DNA from: UBA4781 sp963674975 | GTDB taxonomy: Bacteria; Chloroflexota; Anaerolineae; Anaerolineales; Anaerolineaceae | Assembly (NCBI GenBank): GCA_963674975.1 | Contig: OY771913.1 | Coordinates: forward strand, 1,674,001-1,738,000 | Length of the DNA: 64,000 bases | Direction: 5' to 3' | In this document: piece after piece, positions 7,995 to 15,945 of the stretch | How the letters are laid out: the number at the start of each line of letters is the position of its first letter | How positions within the stretch are numbered: the stretch's first letter is position 1 | Made by a program: the position numbers and the translations under genes | The notes under the pieces: generated by a model | Database searches by the model: none | The model's input: the letters and a program-made list of their open reading frames with translations, nothing else | Told to the model about the DNA's origin: nothing

Positions 7995-9248
7995 ATGAAG
8001 GGCAAATATTTTATCAGATTGTTGATCCTGGACGTGATCCTGCTGGCAGGTTGTACTTTCCCAACCACCGCACCTGTTGAAACCGCAACCAGCGTGCCAG
8101 CAAAACAGCTGGAAAAATCAGGCATGGTCTCAAAAAACGAACCCGTATTAACTCCAACCTCTACGCTTATTTCTTCTGACAAAACAGCTGACACAACTAC
8201 CGGTTCTGCAAGTGTCAATCCGTTGAACGGACTGCCGGTTAGAAATGCGGAAAACCTCGCAAATCCGCCCCTGCTGGTATCCATCAGCAATTTTCCGCCA
8301 ACCGCAAGACCGCAGGCGGGAATCTCGTTCTGTCCGATCGTTTTCGAAATGTGGATCGGGGAAGGAATGACCCGCTTTCTGGGAGTCTTCTACGGAGATT
8401 TCCCCGCAGAGGTGGCGATAGCATATCCGGAAGATGAAACTACCACAACCATTGAAGAACCGGCAGTGGGTCCGATCCGATCAGGAAGATTGCCGTATGA
8501 ATCGATCCGTAAATTATTCAGTGGATATCTGATCATGGCTTCGGCTGCCAAGAATGTATCTGAACAGCTCAGTGATTATACGAATATTTTCGGGGATGAT
8601 CTGTCTGATCCAAACAGCGCGATGATGAAGGTGACGCAGCTGGAAGCACTGGCGCAGTCGAGCCAGAAAGAGCTGGGAGAAGCAGCCTTGAGCGGGATGT
8701 ATTTCGATACTGCAGTTCCGGAGGGAGGAAAGACGGCTCAATCGCTGTGGCTTTACTATTCTTATCTGAACCAGATCTTCTGGAGATATGATGAAGCGAA
8801 CGGAACTTTCCAGCGCTGGCAGGATAATGCCGATGCGACCAACTTCATTCAAGCGACCGACCGCCTGACCGGTGAACCCATCCAGGCATCCAATGTCATC
8901 ATCCTTTTCGCCGATCATGATGTGAAAAGTGCCACCGTGATCGATATCTCTCTGCTCTATATTAAACGCGGTCAGGCACTGCTTTTCAGAGATGGGCAGA
9001 AATACAACATTTATTGGACCACCGCCAGTGAAGAATATGAAAAAACCACCGGAAAGCTTCGCCCGATCCGTTTTATCGACGCCGAGGGAAATCCTTTTCC
9101 GCTCAAACCCGGGCAAACCTGGATCGAGATCGTTCCGTTCTATACACCCTATTGGGAAACTGTGGATTCGGAAATCTATAACCGTCTGGCATACGGCGAT
9201 CAGCCGGGTTCAGGATTCTGGGCTGTGCGGGTGCATGCCCCTGAATAA
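7995..9248 (+). CDS. DUF3048 (YerB-like) lipoprotein
   Basis: The frame is open from 7782, but ATG at 7995 after AGGAG begins a proper lipoprotein signal (MKGKYFIRLLILDVILLAGC, lipobox LLAGC), giving 417 residues. A Thr/Ser/Pro-rich linker (to about residue 75) leads into the DUF3048 N-terminal domain (NPLNGLPVRN, PLLVSISNFPPTARPQAGIS, IVFEMWIGEGMTRFLGVFYGD) and its C-terminal domain (about 290-415, including VIILFADHD). The family is exported and poorly understood. It is followed by a strong terminator, so it is a single-gene unit. Confidence 0.85.
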   Translation: MKGKYFIRLLILDVILLAGCTFPTTAPVETATSVPAKQLEKSGMVSKNEPVLTPTSTLISSDKTADTTTGSASVNPLNGLPVRNAENLANPPLLVSISNFPPTARPQAGISFCPIVFEMWIGEGMTRFLGVFYGDFPAEVAIAYPEDETTTTIEEPAVGPIRSGRLPYESIRKLFSGYLIMASAAKNVSEQLSDYTNIFGDDLSDPNSAMMKVTQLEALAQSSQKELGEAALSGMYFDTAVPEGGKTAQSLWLYYSYLNQIFWRYDEANGTFQRWQDNADATNFIQATDRLTGEPIQASNVIILFADHDVKSATVIDISLLYIKRGQALLFRDGQKYNIYWTTASEEYEKTTGKLRPIRFIDAEGNPFPLKPGQTWIEIVPFYTPYWETVDSEIYNRLAYGDQPGSGFWAVRVHAPE

Positions 9249-9253
9249 AATGA

Positions 9254-9283
9254 AAAAGGTCTGCTGTGAGAAGCAGACCTTTT
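9254..9283. terminator. Bidirectional rho-independent terminator
   Basis: A stem of AAAAGGTCTGCT with AGCAGACCTTTT around a 6-base loop lies between two convergent genes, the DUF3048 gene (ends 9248) and the MBL gene (ends 9317). T-rich tracts are found on both exits, so it can serve both. Confidence 0.85.
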
Positions 9284-9316
9284 GGTTTCTGAATTATTAT
9301 TCTGTTTTATAAAAGA

Positions 9317-10165
9317 TCAGTCAAGTTCAACAATCAATCCAGTCCCTGCTTCTTTACTGGGAGTGGCGTTCCACAATGCTAGTTTGCAGTGTAGATCGGT
9401 ATCGTGGCAGATATAAAAATCCTTGATGTTTTGCTCCTTTACGTACTCAACGGTTTTATCGACCTGTGATTGAGGTACCTCATCAATGCGCAGATGAGAA
9501 CCGCCAAGGTAGGTGTTGATCTGCTGCGCGCCGGTTAATTTTTTCGCATATTCCATGATATTGCAGATACCGTAATGGGCGCAGCCCGCAATCACGCTGA
9601 CTTCTTTCCCGTTTTTATGGCGGTAAGCGAATTGTGTATCTTCATCCACAACATCGCCAACCCATTCCCCGTTCTTGAATACCTTTGGTATCTGGGGTAT
9701 CTTATGTTCGAAATCATTGCTCAGTTCGGTTACACCCATATAGCACAGGTTTTTTGTCACCCAGACCGGTTCGGGGGTAATGCGCAGATCAAAGTATTGT
9801 TCCAGGACTTCACGGCTGGTATCAAAGCAGGATACATAATTTTTCTTGAAGTTGTACTTTTTATAAAAAATATCTTCCATTGTGACCAGCATGATCGGTT
9901 TACGTGCCATGGCATTATCGCGGTAGTATTTGAGCAGATATTTCAATCCGCACCCGTGGTCGCGGTGACCATGCGAAAGTACGACATAATCGGCAGTGCG
10001 CAGGTCGATATGCAATGCTTCTGCGTTTTTGATGAATTTATCCGAAAACCCAAAGTCATACAGCACTTTTATGTCTTCGTCTTCAATCCATGCTGAAAAA
10101 CCATGTTCAGAGTTTAAATAGGACCCAAATAGGCTGTTGTTTTCTAGCAGTAAGGTTGCTTTCAC
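9317..10165 (-). CDS. MBL-fold metallo-hydrolase (RFAP-synthase-like branch)
   Basis: A 282-residue metallo-beta-lactamase-fold protein. The metal motif is intact as SHGHRDHGCGL at about residues 64-74 (HxHxDH), with further ligands likely in GCAHYGICNIMEYA near 195-208 and DTDLHCKLAL near the C-terminus. This arrangement matches the branch containing 7,8-dihydropterin-6-methyl-4-(beta-D-ribofuranosyl)aminobenzene-5'-phosphate synthase-like proteins, of mostly unknown substrate. It stands alone, 146 bases after nth, with no clear promoter, and ends at a bidirectional terminator. Confidence 0.8.
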   Translation of the reverse strand: MKATLLLENNSLFGSYLNSEHGFSAWIEDEDIKVLYDFGFSDKFIKNAEALHIDLRTADYVVLSHGHRDHGCGLKYLLKYYRDNAMARKPIMLVTMEDIFYKKYNFKKNYVSCFDTSREVLEQYFDLRITPEPVWVTKNLCYMGVTELSNDFEHKIPQIPKVFKNGEWVGDVVDEDTQFAYRHKNGKEVSVIAGCAHYGICNIMEYAKKLTGAQQINTYLGGSHLRIDEVPQSQVDKTVEYVKEQNIKDFYICHDTDLHCKLALWNATPSKEAGTGLIVELD

Positions 10166-10311
10166 TTTTATTTCTCTCAGAAAATTATTTTAATATTTGT
10201 AAGTTTTTTTTTGTTTGCTAATTCTAAACCAAACCGGTGCTTTTTCTAACGGATCAGCTGTTTTTCCCCAAAAATTTTTAATGGGCAATTCCGAATTATT
10301 TTAATATGAGT

Positions 10312-11013
10312 TTAGTGCCTGACATACAAGCAGCGTTTCTGCAGCGGACACAGTTCACAATGCGGTTTGCGTGCCTGGCAGATCTCTCTCCCCAGCCGGA
10401 TGATATTGAGGTGCCCGGTTTCATATTGATTAGGAGAAAAAAGCTTTTCCATGTATTGATGACAGTCATTCACACTCATCTGCGCTGGACGAATTCCAAA
10501 GCGCCCGGTCACGCGGTAAATATGGGTGTCTACCGGAAAAGCGGGCATACCCAGAGAAAACTGCATCACAATAGCTGTGGTCTTGAATCCCACTCCTTTG
10601 AACTGCAGCAGGTATTCTCTAACCTTTTCCCGCTCCCAGTTCTTGAGGAAATTCAAGTCCAGCGTTGAATGTTCCTGGCGGATCTGGCGCAGTACGGCTT
10701 GAATACGTTTCCCTTTTTGGTTGCCCAACCCGGCCGGGCGAATGGCGGCAGTGATCTCGGCAGTATCCGCGTCGCAAACCTCTTCCCACGTGGGGAAGCG
10801 CTGGCGCAGCCGTTCAAAAGCGATATCGCGATTATGGTCGTTGGTGTTTTGCGAAAGGATGGTGGAAACCAGCTCGTCAATGGCAGGCAGGGGAGTGCGC
10901 CAGGTAGGGGAGCCATAGATCTCATATAAACGATCATACATCCACCGTGCATTCAGTTTATCGGTAGAGAAGCGATTTTCGGGCGTTTTATTGATGGAAT
11001 CTATTGCTTCCAA
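10312..11013 (-). CDS. nth: Endonuclease III-like DNA glycosylase/AP lyase
   Basis: A 233-residue base-excision repair enzyme removing oxidised pyrimidines. The helix-hairpin-helix is LLQFKGVGFKTTAIV (catalytic Lys within GVGFK), followed by FPVDTHIYRVTGR with the catalytic Asp. The [4Fe-4S] loop is complete at the C-terminus, with Cys spacing C-x6-C-x2-C-x5-C (CQARKPHCELC then PLQKRC). About 25 residues longer at the N-terminus than E. coli Nth. Its start lies within the 3' end of the asparaginase gene (13-base overlap), which suggests coupling. Confidence 0.93.
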   Translation of the reverse strand: MEAIDSINKTPENRFSTDKLNARWMYDRLYEIYGSPTWRTPLPAIDELVSTILSQNTNDHNRDIAFERLRQRFPTWEEVCDADTAEITAAIRPAGLGNQKGKRIQAVLRQIRQEHSTLDLNFLKNWEREKVREYLLQFKGVGFKTTAIVMQFSLGMPAFPVDTHIYRVTGRFGIRPAQMSVNDCHQYMEKLFSPNQYETGHLNIIRLGREICQARKPHCELCPLQKRCLYVRH

Positions 11014-12074
11014 GAGCGCAGAGCCTTTTTTAGTACTTTGGATGGACGGATCTCACCGACCGGAATATCTCGCCAGTTGTTGATTTCGGCGTTATCGTAC
11101 TCTTTTAATAATGCTTCTTCTTTTAACGTGATCAATCCCAGGTGCTTAAGGATGCTGGTACAAACGATCGGTTTGGCACGTTCTCTCAAGTCGCCATCGA
11201 TGATTTTGATCATAATGCCCAACGCCGGGCTGCCTTCGTACAGTGCATTGGGCATGAGTCCCATTCCAAAGAAACCTTCTGCGCCTGTTTTAGCGATCAA
11301 GATTCCGGGAAGTGCCTGCATCAACGCAGTATCAAGCCGGTTGGGACCTGCTACAAGAAATGGATGGGTCATCATAGCGTGCGTGACCTGCCGGCAGGCT
11401 TGTGCGCGGGCTGGGGAGAGGTCATCGGGCTGACACAATCGGGCATACGCCAGAGCTGCATTGAGCATGGGTACCGCAAAAACAGGTGCGGAACAGCCAT
11501 CTGTTCCCATCTTGAATTGATCGACAGAAAATTCAAACATCTCTCCACAGGTTTTCAAGATCAGTTTTTGTGTGGCTTGATCTGGTTGAAGATAATTTTC
11601 TTTTGGTTCAGCCAGCAGTTTGGCGAGTGCCAGCATACCGCTGTGTTTTCCGGAACAATTGTGCCGTAAGGTTGAGAGCCGTGCTTCTCCACGAATGATC
11701 AGGTTTGATGTAATCCGGTCAAAAGGTAAATGCGTTCCACAGAGGAGATCGTTTTCATCAATACCGATCTTGTTTTGCAGTTTAGTCAGTACTTTCACAT
11801 GGTCATCAGTGCCTGAATGGGAAGCACACATGATGGCGATCTCATCTTCTTCAAGATGCAGTTGTTCCACTGCCGGATGCTCAAGCAAAGCCAGTACCTG
11901 CAGTGGTTTTGCAGTCGAGCGTAAATAGGTAACAAAATCCGGATCCCCTGCCTTGAAAAGGATATTGCCCTTATTATCGCAGATGACCACTGTTCCAAAA
12001 TGGAGAGACTCGATGATCTCGCCACGTGTGATTTCTACCAGTGGGATGAAAGTTTTTGCCTGCATGAAATCCAT
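11001..12074 (-). CDS. L-asparaginase II family protein
   Basis: A 357-residue member of the COG4448/Asparaginase_II family (the Rhizobium etli thermolabile-type enzyme, unrelated to E. coli AnsA/B). Conserved blocks are LRSTAKPLQ, CASHSGTDDHV, RHNCSGKHSGML and KMGTDGCSAPVFAVP, the last two holding the Cys and Ser/Lys that form the active site in characterised members. It hydrolyses asparagine to aspartate and ammonia. It sits 11 bases after the degenerate MBL gene and overlaps nth by 13 bases. ATG at 12065 is an alternative start. Confidence 0.88.
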   Translation of the reverse strand: MDFMQAKTFIPLVEITRGEIIESLHFGTVVICDNKGNILFKAGDPDFVTYLRSTAKPLQVLALLEHPAVEQLHLEEDEIAIMCASHSGTDDHVKVLTKLQNKIGIDENDLLCGTHLPFDRITSNLIIRGEARLSTLRHNCSGKHSGMLALAKLLAEPKENYLQPDQATQKLILKTCGEMFEFSVDQFKMGTDGCSAPVFAVPMLNAALAYARLCQPDDLSPARAQACRQVTHAMMTHPFLVAGPNRLDTALMQALPGILIAKTGAEGFFGMGLMPNALYEGSPALGIMIKIIDGDLRERAKPIVCTSILKHLGLITLKEEALLKEYDNAEINNWRDIPVGEIRPSKVLKKALRSWKQ

Positions 12075-12085
12075 TCCATTTCTGT

Positions 12086-12922
12086 TTAATGTATATTCTT
12101 ACTGAAATATTGGTTGATCCCCCATTTCAAGCGAGCCTTATAGTGCTCCTGTAGTCTCTTGGTTTTAGCCGGGAACATATCCATAAAGCTTAAAGCCAGT
12201 TTCTCAACTAGATTGACGTTCATTTCTTTCGATACATATTTTTCCAGTTTTTTCTTGATCTGGGTAAGAAGTTTTATCTGTTCCTGAATATCATCCTTGT
12301 CTATTACCCCTGATCTGCCGCTGATGATGGTGAAGTCTTTATACTCGCTGGATTTGAGGAGATCCAGCGTTTCAAGCCACTGGTCGATATCTGCGTTTTC
12401 AAGGAAAGGCGGTTCTTTGGTAACAACGGCATCTCCAATGAATAAGGTCTTAAGCTGCGGCAGCCCTAACCAGATGGCTCCCTTAGAAGGCCCCGGGTGG
12501 TAACTGAGGTCAACTACATCATCGTTCATTTCAATTTTCATAGATTGTGTAAAGGTGATCTCTGGATAGATCCACTGCATTGGACCGATCTCAGGATAAA
12601 GCTCCCATTCACTGCCTGTATCGGATGAAGGAAAGCGGAACGTGGTGGGGCGACCGATGATTGATTTACCGGTTTTTTCATGTGCCAGAACAGGGCTTTT
12701 AATTGGAACAACACAAGCGGTGCGGTCGAAATGTTCATCCATCAATACATGCAAACGGGAGGGACCGCTGTCATTCTTCATTGCAGTGGTGCGCCATGAT
12801 TGGACATCTTTTGGGGTTAATGGAGAGTCGATGAAGATTACCCCTTTGGATGATTTAATGACACCAACGGTAACACCGCTTAAAGAGTCATCAATCATCA
12901 CATGTTCATTAATTTCAATCAT
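12086..12922 (-). CDS. MBL-fold protein with degenerate metal motif
   Basis: A 278-residue protein with MBL-fold landmarks: KGVIFIDSPLTPKDV at about 27-41, HPGPSKGAIWLG near 160 (metal His and the GxSxG-like turn) and LKTLFIGDAVVTKEPP near 175 (metal Asp). The first metal motif, normally THxHFDHTGG, reads MDEHFDRTACV at about 62-72: the first and third His are Asp and Arg, leaving one His and the Asp. A normal two-zinc hydrolase is therefore unlikely; a one-metal or non-catalytic role is possible. The start is set by GGAGAG 5 bases upstream of the ATG. It leads a small operon with asparaginase and nth. Confidence 0.7.
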   Translation of the reverse strand: MIEINEHVMIDDSLSGVTVGVIKSSKGVIFIDSPLTPKDVQSWRTTAMKNDSGPSRLHVLMDEHFDRTACVVPIKSPVLAHEKTGKSIIGRPTTFRFPSSDTGSEWELYPEIGPMQWIYPEITFTQSMKIEMNDDVVDLSYHPGPSKGAIWLGLPQLKTLFIGDAVVTKEPPFLENADIDQWLETLDLLKSSEYKDFTIISGRSGVIDKDDIQEQIKLLTQIKKKLEKYVSKEMNVNLVEKLALSFMDMFPAKTKRLQEHYKARLKWGINQYFSKNIH

Positions 12923-13008
12923 CTATTCTCTCCAAAATAAAATTATCGGTTAACTTTTTTATTTTTATTATATGTCAAACCAAACAAGGAGCGGCAAGCC
13001 CATCATTA

Positions 13009-13809
13009 TCATTCTCGCTGACGGATATCCTTCCTTATTAAATTGCATTTCTCACAGTGCAGGTCATTACAGAGCAGCGCGTAAGGATCGGTTCGGAGCA
13101 TATTCAGCGCAGTATCGATCAGGTGATCGAGAGAGAGCGCATACCAGGTCTGGTTTTCGACCTGTGTTTTTTTTACATTCTCTCCAAGGTGAAAAAGAAT
13201 CTTGTGAAATCCAGTAGAGCACCCGGGAAAATGCGGACATTCCTTGATCCCTTCTCCTGTCAAAGCCCAGCGTACAAATTGCCTTCTACCGCTTTCTCCT
13301 TCGCAATAATGAATGCTGAATAAAACAGAAGGTTCTTTGGCTGCCAGCAGAATGCGGGCATGCTTTCCTCGTAAATAGCGGATATGCCCGTAAGGGTCAT
13401 CGAGCGATTGCATGTCGAGAGCAGCATCCAGTCCCAGTCCCAAAAAAGAAAAGATCGGGTGGCTGGAGCGCATGACATCCGGAAAATGGCGGAAAGTTTC
13501 ACTGAGTTCCTGATCTTCAAAATCGGCGGGAAGTTCAGGTGTGTAAATAGAAGCATTGAGATTCTCCACACGCCCGCTGCCGTATTCTATCAAATTTTCC
13601 TCAGGCCCAATTTCTGGAATGATCATGGTTTTGAAGGTATACCCCGGCATCAGGATATTATCGATGCCTGCCAGAAAAGCTCCAAGCAGGGTTTGTGCCC
13701 CGCCCTTAACATTGGGGATCAATGAAGAAGAAGCGTATACAATGGTTGGATCATTGCGCTTGATCTCCAATTCATCCAAAGCATTTTTCAAATCATGATA
13801 CTGTAACAT
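13009..13809 (-). CDS. AAC(3)-type (antibiotic) N-acetyltransferase family protein
   Basis: A 266-residue protein of the aminoglycoside 3-N-acetyltransferase/YokD family. Family blocks are VYASSSLI (the usual HSSL region), NILMPGYTF, RSSHPIFSFLGLG near 115-127, DPYGHIRYLRGKHARILLA and FSIHYCEG, which holds the expected His/Glu pair. The first motif reads ASSSL where family members usually have HSSL. The C-terminus has a Cys cluster (LLCNDLHCEKCNLIRKD) that could bind metal and is not expected for the family. GTG at 13815 is an alternative start; a TATAAT lies just upstream. Many family members do not confer resistance, so no resistance phenotype is claimed. Confidence 0.75.
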   Translation of the reverse strand: MLQYHDLKNALDELEIKRNDPTIVYASSSLIPNVKGGAQTLLGAFLAGIDNILMPGYTFKTMIIPEIGPEENLIEYGSGRVENLNASIYTPELPADFEDQELSETFRHFPDVMRSSHPIFSFLGLGLDAALDMQSLDDPYGHIRYLRGKHARILLAAKEPSVLFSIHYCEGESGRRQFVRWALTGEGIKECPHFPGCSTGFHKILFHLGENVKKTQVENQTWYALSLDHLIDTALNMLRTDPYALLCNDLHCEKCNLIRKDIRQRE

Positions 13810-13840
13810 GGTCACAAAGAATTATAGATGAAGAAATTGA

Positions 13841-14548
13841 TTATGGATTAACTGTACAGACCGGGATGGTATCCTTGTTGTCTTTTCCATTCAAGGGTAA
13901 ACCAAAATAGGGGGACGGATCCAGTGTGTTCTTTATCTCCAATTCATTCTTGAAAGAACCATCTGCTTCTGAAAGGATGATAGAAAAATGCAGATGAACC
14001 CCCACCGGATTGTTAGCAGATCCCGAGTAGTTTCCCTGGTACCCCAGCAGTGTTCCTGCCTTGACAAATACTTCGCTTGTTCCGGGAGGAAAATCAGCTG
14101 TAATATAGGATTCTCCATTTTTATCTGCCATGTGTGTGTAATAGATCCATATCTGCCGACCTGGCTGCAGGGGATCATCCGGGATGCGGATGACCAGGGA
14201 AGATTTCCAATCAGAAAGACGGGTTAAATATCCATCGTATGCGGAGTAAACCGGGGTAATACCCGATTCTGTTCCGGCGAAAATGTCAATTCCTTGGTGA
14301 TGATGACCGATATGGAAAGAATCATCCCACAGGTAGCCGATGAAACCGCTGGTCGGCAATATAAAAGGAGCATCTCCGCATCTGGAATTTGCCTGCACCT
14401 CCCATTCGAAATGTTCCTCGGGATTTCGTAAGTATTGAACAACTTTCGAGGAGCGCTGCGGGTGGAAAATGACTTCATAGAAGGCTACGACCACAACGGT
14501 GAGCACTATGCCCAATCCAATGATGAGTATCTTTGCAAAATTTTTCAT
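13841..14548 (-). CDS. M23-family metallopeptidase (membrane-anchored)
   Basis: A 235-residue protein with one N-terminal membrane segment (about residues 5-27) and an extracellular LytM/M23 peptidase domain. Zinc ligands are seen in HHHQGIDIFAG (HxxGxD) near 88-96 and VGVHLHFSI (HxH) near 185-193. These enzymes cut peptidoglycan cross-bridges. Unlike the two LysM-bearing M23 proteins in this window it has no LysM repeats. It starts 2 bases after the miaB stop, without a clear Shine-Dalgarno, so it is probably translated by coupling. Confidence 0.85.
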   Translation of the reverse strand: MKNFAKILIIGLGIVLTVVVVAFYEVIFHPQRSSKVVQYLRNPEEHFEWEVQANSRCGDAPFILPTSGFIGYLWDDSFHIGHHHQGIDIFAGTESGITPVYSAYDGYLTRLSDWKSSLVIRIPDDPLQPGRQIWIYYTHMADKNGESYITADFPPGTSEVFVKAGTLLGYQGNYSGSANNPVGVHLHFSIILSEADGSFKNELEIKNTLDPSPYFGLPLNGKDNKDTIPVCTVNP

Positions 14549-14550
14549 AG

Positions 14551-15876
14551 TTAATCTTTAGAAGGAACTTCTCCGATCAATGACCAGGGACCAGTCCAGG
14601 TAATGGCAACATCCTGGATAGAACCCAGCAGGAACTGCTGCGAATCGGAAAAGACAAGCTTGTTGGTTGGGGTTCTCCCGAACCAGCGCCCTTTTTTCTG
14701 TCCTTCGAATAGAACAGCGATCTTTTTTCCAAGGTATTGCTGATTGATCTCTGTTGTGATTGTTTCCTGCAAAACCTCCACGGCGCGAAATCTCTCCCAT
14801 TTTTCTTCATCCGCGACAGTATCTTCCATATGAACTGCCGAATATGTTCCGGGGCGTGGAGAATAACGCGCCACATGGGTCATATCTGGCTTTACTTCTT
14901 CCAGCATCTGCAGTGAATGCTGGAATTGTTCTGTCGTCTCTCCGGGGAAACCAACGATCAAATCGGTTGCAATGGATGAGAAAGGAAAACGGCTGCGTAT
15001 TTTTTCCACAATGGAAAGATACTTTTCCACCGTATATCCTCTGTGCATTTGCTTCAAAACCTCATTGTCGCCGGCTTGTATGGGCAGTTCAAAGTGCGGC
15101 ATGACCCTGGGTAGTTCTGTGAGTGTATCCAACAGTTCATCATTCATCCAATTGGGATGAGAAGTTAGAAAACGGATTCTCTGGATACCTTCGATCTGGT
15201 GGATCTGGCGCAGCAGTTCTCCAAGGGTTGGGTAGGCATCATTATCGAGCCCGTACCGATCGACGATCTGCCCCAGCAGGGTTATTTCTTTGATACCCTG
15301 TTCAGCCAGAGCTTTTATATCTGCCATGATATCATGCGGCGGGCGGCTGATCTCTTTCCCGCGCCGCAGAGGGATCACACAGTAGCTGCAGGCGTGAGAA
15401 CATCCCAGCACGATCGATACAAAAGCCGTGACGGCATTCCCGCGCATTTCGGCTGGCAGGACAAAGGTATCAACTCCATCTAAGATCGATTGAGCTGTAT
15501 CCCATTTATCATCCAGTCTCTTTTTATCTTTTTCCGCCAAAAATTTTACCAGGCGGCGGGTGTCGGAAGGAGCGGAAAATACATCCACATAAGGGAAGCG
15601 TTTTTGCAAGGGGGAAGGATCTCCCATGCCTACCATGCATCCCATGAGACAGATCACAGTCTGTGGTTTTTTTTCTTTTACTTTTTTTAATGAAGAAAGT
15701 CTGCCGACCGCTTTATCTTCAGCACTCTGCCTGACCACGCAGGTATTGAGTACAATGAGGTCGGCTTTTTCGATTTCCTTGATCGGAGAATATCCAAGCT
15801 GTTCAAGGGCTGAAGAAAGACGGATGGAATCCGCCACATTCATCTGGCAGCCTTCTGTCCAAATATGATAAAACAT
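14551..15876 (-). CDS. miaB: tRNA-2-methylthio-N6-dimethylallyladenosine synthase
   Basis: MiaB, the radical SAM methylthiotransferase that adds a 2-methylthio group to i6A37 of tRNAs reading UNN codons. The order is the UPF0004 N-terminal domain with three cluster Cys (TEGCQMN, LNTCVV, LMGCMVG), the radical SAM core with GCSHACSYCVIP at about 157-168, and a C-terminal TRAM domain (RWFGRTPTNKLVF). 441 residues is normal for the family. The -10 box TATAAT ends 6 bases before the ATG, which suggests a leaderless message. The M23 gene follows 2 bases later. Confidence 0.95.
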   Translation of the reverse strand: MFYHIWTEGCQMNVADSIRLSSALEQLGYSPIKEIEKADLIVLNTCVVRQSAEDKAVGRLSSLKKVKEKKPQTVICLMGCMVGMGDPSPLQKRFPYVDVFSAPSDTRRLVKFLAEKDKKRLDDKWDTAQSILDGVDTFVLPAEMRGNAVTAFVSIVLGCSHACSYCVIPLRRGKEISRPPHDIMADIKALAEQGIKEITLLGQIVDRYGLDNDAYPTLGELLRQIHQIEGIQRIRFLTSHPNWMNDELLDTLTELPRVMPHFELPIQAGDNEVLKQMHRGYTVEKYLSIVEKIRSRFPFSSIATDLIVGFPGETTEQFQHSLQMLEEVKPDMTHVARYSPRPGTYSAVHMEDTVADEEKWERFRAVEVLQETITTEINQQYLGKKIAVLFEGQKKGRWFGRTPTNKLVFSDSQQFLLGSIQDVAITWTGPWSLIGEVPSKD

Positions 15877-15882
15877 GCGGCG

Positions 15883-15910
15883 ATTATATCAATAATTCTG
15901 ACACTTTCAA
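15883..15910 (-). promoter_or_regulatory. miaB promoter, apparently leaderless
   Basis: Minus strand: -35 TTGAAA (15910-15905), 16-base spacer, -10 TATAAT (15888-15883), then only 6 bases before the miaB ATG. Transcription should start at or next to the start codon. The divergent C39 promoter lies in the same 69-base gap. Confidence 0.6.
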
Positions 15911-15933
15911 TCCTATTAAATGAGTGGATAAGG

Positions 15934-15939
15934 TAAAAT
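15934..15939 (+). promoter_or_regulatory. -10 box of the C39/TPR gene, apparently leaderless
   Basis: TAAAAT ends 6 bases before the ATG at 15946, with no Shine-Dalgarno between. A -35 hexamer is not obvious. Confidence 0.45.
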
Positions 15940-15945
15940 TGGCGC

